From: Streptomyces viridochromogenes DSM 40736
GTDB taxonomy: Bacteria > Actinomycetota > Actinomycetes > Streptomycetales > Streptomycetaceae
Direction: 5' to 3'
Length of the DNA stretch: 64,000 nt
Assembly (NCBI RefSeq): GCF_000158955.1
Contig: NZ_GG657757.1
Coordinates: 3,151,866 to 3,215,865 of the forward strand
Below, one piece after another: positions 31,673-41,243 of this stretch. The notes beneath the pieces are model-generated. The model did not search any database. It saw only the letters and a program-made list of their open reading frames with translations, and was not told where the DNA came from. The position numbers were made by a program, and so were the translations under genes. Every line of letters starts with the position of its first letter. The stretch's first letter is position 1.

Positions 31673-34600
31673 TCAGCGGGTGGCGCCGACCGGCTCCTCC
31701 GGCTCGGCGGTGCCGATGAACGTCCGCCACAGCTCGGCGTAGCGCCCGCCGCGCGCGAGCAGCTCGTCGTGCGTGCCGTCCTCGACGACCTTGCCGTGGT
31801 CCATCACGACGACCCGGTCGGCACGGGCGGCGGTGGTGAGGCGGTGGGCGACGACGAGGGTCGTACGGCGGCCCGCGAGGCGGTCGGTGGCCTGGTTGAC
31901 CTGGGCCTCGGTGGCCAGGTCCAGCGCGGCCGTCGCCTCGTCGAGCAGCAGCACGTCCGGGTCGACCAGCTCGGCACGGGCCAGGGCGATCAGCTGCCGC
32001 TGCCCTGCGGAGAGGTTGCGGCCGCGCTCGGCGACCTCGTGGAGGTAGCCGCCCTCCAGCGTGGCGATCATCTCGTGGGCGCCGACCGCCCTTGCCGCCG
32101 CCTCGACCTGGGCGTCGGTGGCGTCCGGGCGGCCGTAGGCGATGGCGTCGCGGACGGTGCCCTGGAAGAGGTACGCCTCCTGCGGGACGACCCCCAGACG
32201 GTGCCGGTACGAGGTGAGGTCCAGGGCCCGCAGATCGGTGCCGTCGACCGTGACCCGGCCGGTGGTGGGGTCGTAGAAGCGGGCCACGAGCTTGACGAGG
32301 GTCGACTTGCCGGCGCCGGTCTCGCCGACGAACGCGACGGTCTGCCCGGCCGGGATGCGCAGGTCGACCCCGCCGAGCGCCTCTTCGTCGTCACCGTAGG
32401 CGAAGTGCACGTCCTCGAAGGCGATGTCCCCGCGCAGGGACGGCACGTCGAGGGGTTCCTCGGCGGACTTCGTCGACGTCGGCTCCCGCAGCAGCTCCTG
32501 GATGCGGCCCAGGGACACCGTCGCCTGCTGGTATCCGTCGAAGACCTGGGACAGCTGCTGCACGGGGGCGAAGAACAGGTCGATGTAGAGCAGGTACGCC
32601 ACCAGCGAGCCGATCGCCAGCGTCCCGTCGTCGACCCGCGCGCCGCCCACGATCAGCACGGCCGCCGCGGCCACCGACGACAGGAACTGCACGAAGGGGA
32701 AGTACACGGAGATCAGCCACTGGCCCCGGATGCGGGCCTGCCGGTAGCTCTCGCTGCGCCCGGCGAACCGCCGCCCGCCGTCCCGCTCGCGCCGGAAGGC
32801 CTGCACGATCCGCAGCCCCGACACCGACTCCTGGAGGTCGGCGTTGACCACCGACACGCGTTCACGGGCCAGCTCGTACGCCTTCACGCTCGCCCGGCGG
32901 AAGAAGAACGTGGCGACGATCAGCGGCGGCAGCGTCGCGAAGACGACCAGCGCGAGCTGCACGTCGAGCACCAGCAGGGCGACCATGATGCCGAAGAAGG
33001 TGACGACCGAGACGAAGGCCGTGACCAGGCCCGTCTGGAGGAACGTCGACAGCGCGTCGACGTCGGTCGTCATCCGGGTCATGATCCGGCCGGTCAGCTC
33101 GCGCTCGTAGTAGTCGAGCCCGAGGCGCTGGAGCTGGGCGAAGATCTTCAGCCGCAGGGAGTAGAGCACCCGTTCGCCGGTGCGTCCGGTCATCCGGGTC
33201 TCGCCGATCTGGGCCGCCCACTGCACGACCACCGTCAGCAGCGCGAGCAGGGACGCCGCCCACACGGCGCCGAGCGCGATCTTCGTCACGCCGGAGTCGA
33301 TGCCGTGCCGGATCATGATCGGCAGCAGCAGGCCCATGCCGGCGTCGACGGCGACCAGGAGGAGGCTGACCAGCAGCGGCAGCCCGAAGCCGCTCAGCAG
33401 CCGGCGCAGGCCGTAGGACTCCTCCGGCTGGACGGCGCGCCTCTCGTCCACGTCGGGCACGTCGGTGGCCGGGGGCAGCGCCTCGACCTGGGCGAGCAGC
33501 TCGGGGGTGGCGGGGCTCTCGGCGAGGGCCAGGTCCTTGCGCTCGCGGTCGCCGGTCCACAGCCGCGGGGTGACCCCGCGCTCGGCGTCGAACTCGGCGT
33601 CCAGCTCCTCCCGTACGGAAACGTCCTCCTGGGGGCAGGCCGGCTGGATGTGGCCCGGGGAGACCGCGCCCAGCTCGTCGGGGTCGGTGAGCAGCCGCCG
33701 GTACAGGGCGGAACGCCGCTGGAGCTCGTCGTGGGTGCCGATGTCGGCGAGCCGGCCGCCGTCCAGCACGGCGATGCGGTCGGCGAGGTTCAGGGTGGAG
33801 CGGCGGTGGGCGATCAGCAGAGTGGTGCGGCCCCGCATGACGCCCTTCAGGGCCTCGTGGATCTCGTGCTCGACCCGGGCGTCCACGGCGGAGGTGGCGT
33901 CGTCCAGGACCAGCAGACGCGGGTCGGTGAGGATCGCGCGGGCGAGGGCGACACGCTGGCGCTGGCCGCCGGAGAGGGTGAGTCCGTGCTCGCCGACGGT
34001 GGTGTCGTAGCCGTCGGGCAGCGCTGTGATGAAACGGTCCGCCTGGGCGGCGCGGGCGGCCTTCTCGATCTCCTCCTGGGTGGCGTCCGGCCGGCCGTAG
34101 GCGATGTTGTTGCGGACCGTGTCGGAGAAGAGGAAGGAGTCCTCCGGGACCAGGCCGATCGCCGCCCGCAGCGACTCCAGGGACAGTTCCCGCACGTCGT
34201 GGCCGCCGACGAGCACGGCACCCCGGGTGACGTCGTAGAAGCGCGGCAGGAGCAGGGAGACCGTGGACTTGCCGGAGCCGGAGGAGCCGACGACGGCGAG
34301 GGTCTCGCCGGGGCGGATCTCGAAGGAGAGCCCGTCGAGGACCGGGCTGGTCTTGCCGTGGGCACCGTCGTAGCCGAAGGCGACGTCGTCGAACTCGACG
34401 GTCGCGGGAGCGTCGGCGGGGAGCTCCTTGTGGCCGTCCTGGAGCGAGGGCTCGGTGTCGATCAGCTCCAGGACACGCTCGGTGCCCGCGCGGGCCTGCT
34501 GGCCGACGGTGAGGACCACGGCCAGCATGCGGACCGGGCCGACGAGCTGCGCGAGGTAGGTCGAGAACGCCACGAACGTGCCGAGCGTGATGTGCCCGCG

Positions 34601-35404
34601 CACCGCCAGCCAGCCGCCGAGCGCCAGCATCGCGACCTGGCCGAGGGCGGGGACGGCCTGGAGGGCCGGGGTGTAGACCGAGTTCAGCCGGATGGTGCGC
34701 AGCCGTCCCGCGAAGAGCCTGCGGCTGACGTCCCGGAGCTTCCCGGTCTCCTGCTCCTCCTGCCCGAAGCCCTTCACCACACGGACACCGCTGACGGAGC
34801 CGTCGACCACCCCGGCGACGGCGGCGGCCTGGGCCTGGGCGTACCAGGTCGAGGGGTGCAGCCGGGTGCGGCTGCGCTTCGCGATCCAGGCCAGGGCGGG
34901 GGCGACGGCCACGGCGACGAGGGTGAGCGGCCATGACAGCGACGCCATGATCACCAGGGAGATCAGGAAGAGCAGGACGTTCCCGATGGTCATCGGGAGC
35001 ATGAAGAGCAGGCCCTGGATCAGCTGGAGGTCGCTGGTGGCCCGGCCGACGACCTGGCCGGTGGACAGCTCGTCCTGGCGGCGGCCGTCGAGGCGGGTGA
35101 TCGTGCCGTACATCTCCGTCCGCAGGTCGTGCTGGACGTCGAGGGCGAGGCGTCCGCCGTAGTAGCGGCGGACGTAGGTGAGGACGTAGACGACCAGGGC
35201 GGCGGCGATGAGCAGGCCGGCCCAGGTGGTCATGTCCCTGGTGTGGTCACTGATGACGTCGTCGATGATCACCTTGGTGATCAAGGGGACGAGGGCCATG
35301 ACGGCCATGCCGGCGAGGGAGGAGCCGAGGGCGAGGACGACGTCCTTGGGGTGACGCCATGCGTATCCCCACAGTCGGCCCGCCCATCCCCGTTTTGAAC
35401 CCAC
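31673..35404 (-). CDS. Tandem ABC exporter (two TMD-NBD halves in one chain)
   Basis: A 1243-residue ABCB-type exporter with two full halves. Half 1: six spans, Walker [10 protein letters not shown] near residue 371, signature LSGGQRQRV, Walker [13 protein letters not shown] near 496. Half 2: a second six-span region from about 660, Walker [10 protein letters not shown] near 1026, signature LSAGQRQLI, Walker [12 protein letters not shown] near 1151. The catalytic Glu after Walker B is Asp in half 1 but Glu in half 2, so only one ATP site is fully catalytic, as in asymmetric heterodimeric exporters such as TM287/288. The GTG start ([12 protein letters not shown]) follows GGAGGG. Substrate unknown: lipids or drugs are typical. 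Confidence 0.93.
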   Translation of the reverse strand: MGSKRGWAGRLWGYAWRHPKDVVLALGSSLAGMAVMALVPLITKVIIDDVISDHTRDMTTWAGLLIAAALVVYVLTYVRRYYGGRLALDVQHDLRTEMYGTITRLDGRRQDELSTGQVVGRATSDLQLIQGLLFMLPMTIGNVLLFLISLVIMASLSWPLTLVAVAVAPALAWIAKRSRTRLHPSTWYAQAQAAAVAGVVDGSVSGVRVVKGFGQEEQETGKLRDVSRRLFAGRLRTIRLNSVYTPALQAVPALGQVAMLALGGWLAVRGHITLGTFVAFSTYLAQLVGPVRMLAVVLTVGQQARAGTERVLELIDTEPSLQDGHKELPADAPATVEFDDVAFGYDGAHGKTSPVLDGLSFEIRPGETLAVVGSSGSGKSTVSLLLPRFYDVTRGAVLVGGHDVRELSLESLRAAIGLVPEDSFLFSDTVRNNIAYGRPDATQEEIEKAARAAQADRFITALPDGYDTTVGEHGLTLSGGQRQRVALARAILTDPRLLVLDDATSAVDARVEHEIHEALKGVMRGRTTLLIAHRRSTLNLADRIAVLDGGRLADIGTHDELQRRSALYRRLLTDPDELGAVSPGHIQPACPQEDVSVREELDAEFDAERGVTPRLWTGDRERKDLALAESPATPELLAQVEALPPATDVPDVDERRAVQPEESYGLRRLLSGFGLPLLVSLLLVAVDAGMGLLLPIMIRHGIDSGVTKIALGAVWAASLLALLTVVVQWAAQIGETRMTGRTGERVLYSLRLKIFAQLQRLGLDYYERELTGRIMTRMTTDVDALSTFLQTGLVTAFVSVVTFFGIMVALLVLDVQLALVVFATLPPLIVATFFFRRASVKAYELARERVSVVNADLQESVSGLRIVQAFRRERDGGRRFAGRSESYRQARIRGQWLISVYFPFVQFLSSVAAAAVLIVGGARVDDGTLAIGSLVAYLLYIDLFFAPVQQLSQVFDGYQQATVSLGRIQELLREPTSTKSAEEPLDVPSLRGDIAFEDVHFAYGDDEEALGGVDLRIPAGQTVAFVGETGAGKSTLVKLVARFYDPTTGRVTVDGTDLRALDLTSYRHRLGVVPQEAYLFQGTVRDAIAYGRPDATDAQVEAAARAVGAHEMIATLEGGYLHEVAERGRNLSAGQRQLIALARAELVDPDVLLLDEATAALDLATEAQVNQATDRLAGRRTTLVVAHRLTTAARADRVVVMDHGKVVEDGTHDELLARGGRYAELWRTFIGTAEPEEPVGATR

Positions 35405-35521
35405 GCCGGTGCCCTCCGATCGTCCTTCTCCTGCCGAAAGGCACCAACACGGTGGCAACCGGATTTCATCCCGCCGTAACAATTTCTGTTCGTCGTCGGG
35501 TGCGGCAGTGAGGGGGCTGAC

Positions 35522-35542
35522 CGCGCAGTTCCCCGCGCCCCT
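35522..35542. repeat. Dispersed repeat, copy 1
   Basis: GCGCAGTTCCCCGCGCCCCT plus one flanking base is identical to a stretch between desE and desF. I know this as a frequent short intergenic repeat in Streptomyces. It lies in the 184-base spacer before the ABC exporter gene. Confidence 0.7.
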
Positions 35543-35588
35543 GGAGAAGGGCGTTGCCCTTACCCGCAAGTAGCCGCGCGGGGAAGCG

Positions 35589-36440
35589 TCAGCTCGCGGC
35601 CAGGTCCCTGTGGATGACCTTGGCCACGGCCTGGATGGTGGCGATGCCGTAGTTCATGGTGCTGTTGCCGTGGGTGAGCACGGTCATCACGTAGTCGTGG
35701 CCACCGCCCTTGAACGCGCCGACGCTGTGCACGCGCCAGCCGTTCGTGGAGCGTTGCAGCCAGCCGTTCTTGACGGCCACGGTCACGCCGGAGGGCACTC
35801 CGTACGGCGTGCCCCAGCGCTGGGACGAGACGACCTGGCCCATCAGCTTGAGGACGTAGGCGCGGGCGTTGTCGCTCAGGACGGCGTTCTTGGCGGTGAG
35901 GATCTTCAGCAGCTTCTGCTCGTCGGTGACGGTGATCTGGGTCAGGCCCCAGTAGCCGTTGGCGCCGGGCTTGGTCTGGGTCATGCCGGCGGCGGCGAGG
36001 AAGCCCTTGATCTTCGTCATGCCGAGCTGCTTCCACAGGGTGGAGGTCGCGGCGTTGTCCGACTTGGTGATCATGGCCTTGGCGAGGGTGGTCTCGCGGT
36101 CGGTGAGATACCGGTTCGACTTCTTCGCGTCCCACAGCAGTGCGGCGAGGACGGTGACCTTGACGACACTGGCCGAGTCGTAGGCGGAACTCGCGCGCAG
36201 GGTGCAGGTCGTGTTGGTGCTGCGGTCGTGGAGGCCGACGGCGACGGTGCCCTTGCGGGTGGCGAGGGCGGCGGTGATGTCCTTCTGCAGCTTGGTGGCG
36301 AGGCCGGCCTTGGCCGACGTGCAGGTCACGGCCGGCGGCGCGGCGGCGGCGGGCGTGGCGGAGGCGACGAGCGGCACGAGTACGCCCGTGCCCACGGCCA
36401 CCGCCAGCACTCTCGCGCGGCGGGATATCCCAGGATTCAT
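35589..36440 (-). CDS. Exported serine hydrolase, class A beta-lactamase-like fold
   Basis: A 283-residue exported protein with a signal peptide (RVLAVAVGTGVLVPLVASATPAAA). The fold is that of class A beta-lactamases and D-Ala-D-Ala peptidases: S-V-V-K in DSASVVKV near residue 90 supplies the nucleophile Ser and Lys, and K-S-D-N near 127 is the SDN loop. The third motif, normally KTG, reads VKNGW near 228. A class A Glu166 equivalent is not evident. These deviations make true penicillinase activity doubtful; a peptidase-like or altered-specificity enzyme is more likely. Only a 145-base spacer separates it from the divergent GT39 gene. Confidence 0.87.
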   Translation of the reverse strand: MNPGISRRARVLAVAVGTGVLVPLVASATPAAAAPPAVTCTSAKAGLATKLQKDITAALATRKGTVAVGLHDRSTNTTCTLRASSAYDSASVVKVTVLAALLWDAKKSNRYLTDRETTLAKAMITKSDNAATSTLWKQLGMTKIKGFLAAAGMTQTKPGANGYWGLTQITVTDEQKLLKILTAKNAVLSDNARAYVLKLMGQVVSSQRWGTPYGVPSGVTVAVKNGWLQRSTNGWRVHSVGAFKGGGHDYVMTVLTHGNSTMNYGIATIQAVAKVIHRDLAAS

Positions 36441-36573
36441 GCACCCCTTGACTCACGGACGAGGGGCAAAGGTTGTAGGCGTTGACGAAGGCTTGTGCGA
36501 GTCGTTACCGGGCGCTGTGCGGTTTCACAGGCGCGGGCCAGCTTCGGCACAGCGGCCACCCAACAGGGCTGTC

Positions 36574-36579
36574 CACCAT
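36574..36579 (+). promoter_or_regulatory. Putative -10 box for leaderless GT39 mRNA
   Basis: CACCAT, then GCTCGG, then the GTG start, with no Shine-Dalgarno. The spacing matches other leaderless candidates in the window. Confidence 0.35.
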
Positions 36580-36585
36580 GCTCGG

Positions 36586-38814
36586 GTGACATCTGCCACC
36601 GAACCCCAGCTCCGCACCGCCGAGCCCCCTCCGGTTACGCCCCGGGCCGACGCCGTTCCGCGCTGGTCGCTGCCCGCGCTGCTCGCGATCCTCGCCCTGG
36701 CCGCGGTGCTCTACTCCTGGAACCTCTCCGGCTCCAGCCTCAACAGCTTCTACAGCGCGGCCGTGCTGAGCGGCACGCAGAGCTGGAAGGCGTGGTTCTT
36801 CGGCTCGTTGGACGCCGGGAACTTCCTCACCGTCGACAAGCCGCCGCTCGCGCTGATGGTCATGGGCCTGTCGTGCCGCCTGTTCGGGTACGGCACCTGG
36901 CAGATGATGGCGCCGATGGTCGTGGCGGCACTGGCCACGATCTGGATCCTGCACGCCTGCGTGAAGCGGGTGTTCGGGCACGCGGCGGCGGCCGTCGCCG
37001 CCCTCGTCCTGGCCCTCACCCCGATCACGGTCGCCATCAACCGGGACAACAACCCCGACACGCTGCTGGTGTTCCTGATGGTGGCGGGCGCGGCCCTCGC
37101 CCTGCGGGCGGCGCGCGACGGGCGGCTGCTGCCACTGCTCGGCTCGGCGGCCTGCTTCGGGCTCGCCTTCAACACCAAGATGCTCCAGGGGTACATCGCG
37201 CTGCCGGCGGTTGTCGCGGTGTACCTGTACGCCGCGAAACCGGCGTTCGTGAAGCGGGTCGTCAACCTGCTCCTCGCGGGTGTGGTGCTGGTCGTGTCCA
37301 GCTTCTGGTGGGCGGCCGCCGTGTCGCTGGTCCCGGCCTCCTCGCGGCCGTACATCGGCGGTTCGACGGACGGCACCGCCTGGAACCTGATCACGGGCTA
37401 CAACGGCCTCGGCCGGATCCTCGGCGGCGAGGGCAACGGCGGAGGCGGGGGCGGCGGAGGCGGCGGTTTCTCCGGCACCGCCGGTCTGGGCCGGATGTTC
37501 AACGACATCCTCGGCGGCCAGATCTCCTGGCTGATCCCCTTCGCTGGTGTCGCGCTCGTCGGTGGCCTGGTCCGGTGCGGCCGCGCCCCGCGAACCGACC
37601 TGACCCGGGCCGCGCTCGTGCTGTGGGGCGGCTGGACGGTCCTGCACTACCTGACGTTCGCGCTGGCCGAGGGCACGATGCACCCGTACTACACGACCGC
37701 GCTCGCCCCGGGCGTCGCGGCGCTGTGCGGAGGCGGCGGGGTCCTGCTGCTGCGCGCCTTCCGGGCGGACCGGCGGTGGGTGTGGGTGCTGCCCCTCGGG
37801 CTGGGCGTCACGGCCGTGTGGGCCGCGGTGCTGCTGCGGCGGGCCTCCGGCTGGAACACCTGGCTGTGGCCTTCGATCCTGGTCGTCATGGCGCTGGCCC
37901 TCGTGGGGCTGTTCGTCTTCCGGTCCGGTGTCTCGGGGCTGCGGCTGCGGTTGCTCGCGGTGTCCGTCGCGGCGGCTGTGGTCGCGGCGGTGGCGGGACC
38001 GGCCGCGTACGCCTGGTCGGTGCCGTCCGGGTCGGGCGGTGGCGGTGGCATGGGCGGTACGAACCCGACCGCCGGGCCGACCACGGGCAGCGGCTTCGGC
38101 GGGCCCGGGGGCCGGGACGGAGGCGGCCGGGGGTTCCCGGGCGGTGGCTCGGGCGGTCCCGGCGGGGCTCAGCAGGGCGGGAACGCCCAGGCCGGCGCGG
38201 GCTTCCCGGGGGGCGGGACGCCACCCGGCGGCCAGAGCGGACAGGGCGGGCAGGACGGGCAGAGCGGGCAGGTGCCCGGCGGTGCGCCCCCGAACGGCAC
38301 GAGCGGTGGCCGGTCGGGCGAAGCGAGCTCGCAGCCCGGCCGTACGGGTGGCGGCATGGGCGGCGGCCTGGGCGGTGGCCCCGGCGGCGTGGGCGGCGCG
38401 AGCAGTGAACTGATCGCCTACCTCAAGAAACACCAGGACGGCGCCGAGTGGCTCCTGGCCGTGTCCAGTTCGCAGAGCGCCGCCCAGCTCATCGTGAGCA
38501 GCGGGGAGCCCGTCATCTCGATGTGGGGCTGGTCCGGCAGCGACAAGGCGATGACCCTCGCCAAGCTCAAGGAACTCGTGAAGAAGGGCGAACTGCACTA
38601 CATCCAGGTCGGCGGTGGCGGCATGGGCGGCGGCCCCGGCGGCGGCAGCACCGTCAGCTCCGAGGTCACGGCGTGGGTGCAGAAGCACGGCACGGCGGTG
38701 AAGGAGAGCGACTACGGCAAGAGCACCAGCTCCAGCTCCTCGTCGCAGTCGAACCAGTCGAACCAGTCGAACCAGTCGACGATCTACCGCCTGGACCCGT
38801 CCGACATCAGCTGA
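36586..38814 (+). CDS. Membrane glycosyltransferase family 39 (ArnT/YkcB-like)
   Basis: A 742-residue polytopic membrane protein. The GT39 hallmark DKPPLALMVMG is near residue 84, after the first span and the exterior catalytic loop with Asp; about 12 spans follow to about residue 475. Family members move sugars from polyprenyl phosphate to exterior acceptors. Two long Gly-rich runs (near residue 285 and 485-605) flank conserved parts. The C-terminal 110 residues (SELIAYLKKHQDGAEWLLAV to ELHYIQVGGG) form an exterior domain common in actinomycete relatives, and a Ser/Gln/Asn repeat (SNQSNQSNQS) ends the chain. The GTG start lacks a Shine-Dalgarno and is probably leaderless. Confidence 0.88.
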   Translation: MTSATEPQLRTAEPPPVTPRADAVPRWSLPALLAILALAAVLYSWNLSGSSLNSFYSAAVLSGTQSWKAWFFGSLDAGNFLTVDKPPLALMVMGLSCRLFGYGTWQMMAPMVVAALATIWILHACVKRVFGHAAAAVAALVLALTPITVAINRDNNPDTLLVFLMVAGAALALRAARDGRLLPLLGSAACFGLAFNTKMLQGYIALPAVVAVYLYAAKPAFVKRVVNLLLAGVVLVVSSFWWAAAVSLVPASSRPYIGGSTDGTAWNLITGYNGLGRILGGEGNGGGGGGGGGGFSGTAGLGRMFNDILGGQISWLIPFAGVALVGGLVRCGRAPRTDLTRAALVLWGGWTVLHYLTFALAEGTMHPYYTTALAPGVAALCGGGGVLLLRAFRADRRWVWVLPLGLGVTAVWAAVLLRRASGWNTWLWPSILVVMALALVGLFVFRSGVSGLRLRLLAVSVAAAVVAAVAGPAAYAWSVPSGSGGGGGMGGTNPTAGPTTGSGFGGPGGRDGGGRGFPGGGSGGPGGAQQGGNAQAGAGFPGGGTPPGGQSGQGGQDGQSGQVPGGAPPNGTSGGRSGEASSQPGRTGGGMGGGLGGGPGGVGGASSELIAYLKKHQDGAEWLLAVSSSQSAAQLIVSSGEPVISMWGWSGSDKAMTLAKLKELVKKGELHYIQVGGGGMGGGPGGGSTVSSEVTAWVQKHGTAVKESDYGKSTSSSSSSQSNQSNQSNQSTIYRLDPSDIS

Positions 38815-38837
38815 TCCCCCACCACCGCACACGCCGG

Positions 38838-38872
38838 AACGGCCCCTGACCACCCCTCGGTCGGGGGCCGTT
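38838..38872 (+). terminator. Terminator of the GT39 gene
   Basis: AACGGCCCCTGACC pairs with GGTCGGGGGCCGTT across a seven-base loop with one G-U pair, followed by TTCC. It starts 24 bases after the stop. Confidence 0.75.
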
Positions 38873-39057
38873 TCCGTGCGCGGTGTTCTGCGAGAACTCT
38901 TGACGCCTTCTTTCCCGTCGGGATACTTGCGGTCGGCAGCGCACCAACTACCGCTTCAGCAAAGGCAGTTGGGTCCGTCTGTCCGGGATCCCGAACATCG
39001 TGCGAAGTTTCGCCCCCCACACGTCACGACCACCCCCCCCCCACAGGAGAACCCACC

Positions 39058-39684
39058 ATGAGTCCACGCAAGGCAGTCATAGCCACCCTGACGGCCGCGC
39101 TCCTGATCGGCCCCGGCGTCGCCCAGGCCGCCACCCCCCAGGGCATGGCCACCCCCCAGGCCACGGCCGCCCCCGCCCCGGCCCGCGACCACGCCACGGC
39201 GGCCACCATCTCCTGGTCCCTCGTCCGCGCGAGCAACCCGACCGAGGACCAGCGCACGGCCTACGACCTCATCACCAGGGCCATGAACGCGGCGGTGGCC
39301 CGCTACAACAACCTCAGCGACCTGGGCAAGACCATCACCGTCCGATACGAGCCAGGTGTGCCCACCGCCGACGGCAACATCAACGGCACCATCCGCTTCG
39401 GCAGCAACCGCGGCTACATGAACGAGCGGACGGCCCTGCACGAGATCGCCCACACCATCGGCGTGGGCACCAGCGCGGGCTGGTCCCGGCTCGGCGGCAG
39501 CGGCACCTGGACCGGCGCGCAGGCCACCGCGCTCGTCAAACAGTACGACGGCTCCGGGGCGAAGATCTCCACCGGCGGCGGCCACTTCTGGCCCTACGGC
39601 CTGAACTACGACAACGAGTGGTCGACCACGGCGGCCGACCGCCACGTCCACATCGTCGCCGCGATGGTCCGCGACGGCCTCTAG
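39058..39684 (+). CDS. Secreted HExxH protein (putative zinc metalloprotease)
   Basis: A 208-residue secreted protein with a Sec signal (KAVIATLTAALLIGPGVAQA-A). The zinc motif is in LHEIAHTIGVGT near residue 127. In metzincins a third ligand His or Asp follows at a fixed distance (HExxHxxGxxH/D); here that position is Thr, so the third ligand must be elsewhere, perhaps the His of GGGHFWPYG near 178, or the site differs. A Pro/Ala/Gln-rich linker follows the signal. The catalytic role is therefore likely but unproven. The 242-base spacer before it holds a terminator and no other gene; the C-rich stretch before AGGAGAA is close to the start. Confidence 0.8.
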   Translation: MSPRKAVIATLTAALLIGPGVAQAATPQGMATPQATAAPAPARDHATAATISWSLVRASNPTEDQRTAYDLITRAMNAAVARYNNLSDLGKTITVRYEPGVPTADGNINGTIRFGSNRGYMNERTALHEIAHTIGVGTSAGWSRLGGSGTWTGAQATALVKQYDGSGAKISTGGGHFWPYGLNYDNEWSTTAADRHVHIVAAMVRDGL

Positions 39685-39785
39685 CCGTGTCCGGAACCGG
39701 CGCCCTCAGGTCTGTCGCTGCGGGCGCCGGGTACCCGGATCACGTACGAGCTGCTGTGTGGTCGAAGAAACGGGAGGTCGGGGCA

Positions 39786-40190
39786 GTGGCGGTGAAGGCG
39801 ATGGGGTGGGCGCACTCGTTCCCCATGTCCGAGAGTGTCCGGGCCGGGCGGCAGTGGACACGCAAGCGTCTCGAGACCCTGCCCTGGGCCGAGACCGAGC
39901 CGGACACGGTGGACGCCGTCGTGCTGGCCGTGTCCGAGCTGATCACCAATGCCCACGTCCACGCGCACAGCGACGCGCACCTGGTCCTCACGTGGGACGG
40001 TGACTGCCTCCATGTGAGCGTCCACGACGAGGACCCGACGCTGCCGCGCGGACGTGAAGCGGAACCGGGGGACGTCGGCGGCCGTGGCGTGGCCATCGTG
40101 CAGAAACTCGCCGACGAGTGGGGGATGCGGTGCCAGCGGCACGGCAAGACGGTGACGGCGTGTTTCCGCCCCGCCGATGCCGGTGAATGA
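39786..40190 (+). CDS. ATP-binding anti-sigma-factor-like protein (HATPase_c)
   Basis: A 134-residue GHKL-type ATPase of the RsbW/SpoIIAB group. The N box is VLAVSELITNAHVHA near residue 43, the G1 region is HDEDPTLP near 80, and the G2 region is DVGGRGVAIVQKLADEWG near 97. These proteins bind or phosphorylate anti-anti-sigma factors, and many orphan copies occur in Streptomyces. No anti-anti-sigma or sigma gene is beside it, so the partner is unknown. The GTG start (MAVKAMGWAHSFPMS) is set by GGGAGG eight bases upstream. The last codons run into a tandem DNA repeat that follows the gene. Confidence 0.87.
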   Translation: MAVKAMGWAHSFPMSESVRAGRQWTRKRLETLPWAETEPDTVDAVVLAVSELITNAHVHAHSDAHLVLTWDGDCLHVSVHDEDPTLPRGREAEPGDVGGRGVAIVQKLADEWGMRCQRHGKTVTACFRPADAGE

Positions 40191-40249
40191 AAATGCCGGT
40201 GAATGAAGAAGGTGCCGGTGAATGAAGAAGATGCCGGTGAATGAATGAG
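40176..40249 (+). repeat. Tandem repeat of about 19 bases, four copies
   Basis: The unit (consensus ATGCCGGTGAATGAAGAAG) occurs about four times; the first copy holds the last codons and stop of the ATPase gene and the rest fill the gap to the convergent ppk2 stop. Copies differ by small changes in the GAAGA part. Slippage during replication is the simplest origin. Confidence 0.85.
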
Positions 40250-40251
40250 TG

Positions 40252-41208
40252 TCAGTCGGTCCCGGGATGCTTGCCGGGCCCGTCGGCGCCGGGGGACAGC
40301 GGAGTGGGTGACAGTGTGGTGTCCTCCTCACCGGGCTCCAGGAGAGTGTCGGCGGCGCCGACGATGAGGGGGTCGGGGACGCCGACCGCCTCGGGGTCCT
40401 TGCTGGCGTAGTCGATGCGGGACAGCAGACTGCGCATGGTCTCCAGCCGGGCGCGCCGCTTGTCGTTGCTCTTGACGACCGTCCAGGGGGCGTGTGCGGT
40501 GTCCGTGGCGCGGAACATGTCGACCTTCGCCTCGGTGTAGTCGTCCCAGAGGTCCAGCGAGGCCAGGTCCGTGGGTGAGAGCTTCCACTGGCGCACCGGG
40601 TCGACCTGCCGGATCGCGAAGCGCGTGCGCTGCTCGGAGCGGGACACGGAGAACCAGAACTTCACCAGCAGGATGCCGTCGTCGACCAGCATCCTCTCGA
40701 AGGTCGGGCACTGGTCCAGGAACAGCTCGTACTCGTCCTTGGAGCAGAATCCCATCACGCGCTCCACGCCGGCCCGGTTGTACCAGGAGCGGTCGAACAG
40801 GACGATCTCCCCGGCCGTCGGCAGGTGCGCGATGTACCGCTGGAAGTACCACTGGCCCGCCTCGCGTTCGGTGGGCTTGTCCAGGGCGACCACGCGTGCG
40901 CCACGCGGGTTGAGCCGCTCGGTCAGCCGCTGGATCGTGCCGCCCTTGCCCGCCGCGTCCCGTCCCTCGCACACGACGACCACGCGGGCCCCGGTGTCCT
41001 TGACCCACCGCTGGAGCTTGAGCAGCTCGATCTGCAGGACGCGCTTGGCCCGCTCGTACTCCTTGCGGCCCACCTTGTGGTCGTACGGATGGTTCTCCCG
41101 CCAGGTCCGGATGGGCCGCCCGTCCCCGTCCAGCACGATCGGGCGCTCCCGCCGGCTGGCGTCCACGGTCAGCCCGTCCAGCAGTCTGTCGGCGTCTTCG
41201 GCGTTCAT
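40252..41208 (-). CDS. ppk2: Polyphosphate kinase 2 family protein
   Basis: A 318-residue PPK2-type enzyme that transfers phosphate between polyphosphate and nucleotides. The Walker A site is in VVVCEGRDAAGKGGTIQRLTE near residue 78, followed by ERLNPRGARVVALDKPTERE, the QWYFQRYIAHLPTAGE lid region, and LFDRSWYNRAGVERVMGF with the Walker B Asp. WKLSPTDLASLDLWDDYTEA near 215 is also typical. Whether it prefers NDP, NMP or GDP is not evident. The start MNAEDADRLL follows GGGAGCCTGGAG; the frame stays open far upstream. It ends just beside a convergent repeat array. Confidence 0.92.
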   Translation of the reverse strand: MNAEDADRLLDGLTVDASRRERPIVLDGDGRPIRTWRENHPYDHKVGRKEYERAKRVLQIELLKLQRWVKDTGARVVVVCEGRDAAGKGGTIQRLTERLNPRGARVVALDKPTEREAGQWYFQRYIAHLPTAGEIVLFDRSWYNRAGVERVMGFCSKDEYELFLDQCPTFERMLVDDGILLVKFWFSVSRSEQRTRFAIRQVDPVRQWKLSPTDLASLDLWDDYTEAKVDMFRATDTAHAPWTVVKSNDKRRARLETMRSLLSRIDYASKDPEAVGVPDPLIVGAADTLLEPGEEDTTLSPTPLSPGADGPGKHPGTD

Positions 41209-41243
41209 CTCCAGGCTCCCGGTCGTTCTGCCCGCACCGTCGC

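Noticed and set aside
31097-34936. A 1279-residue plus-strand open frame
   Set aside because: It is the mirror of the tandem ABC exporter gene, with Val/Leu/Asp/Arg-rich low-complexity sequence caused by GC-rich codon bias.
40176-40249. Possible CRISPR array
   Set aside because: Units are adjacent with no unique spacers and no cas gene is near; it is a simple tandem repeat.
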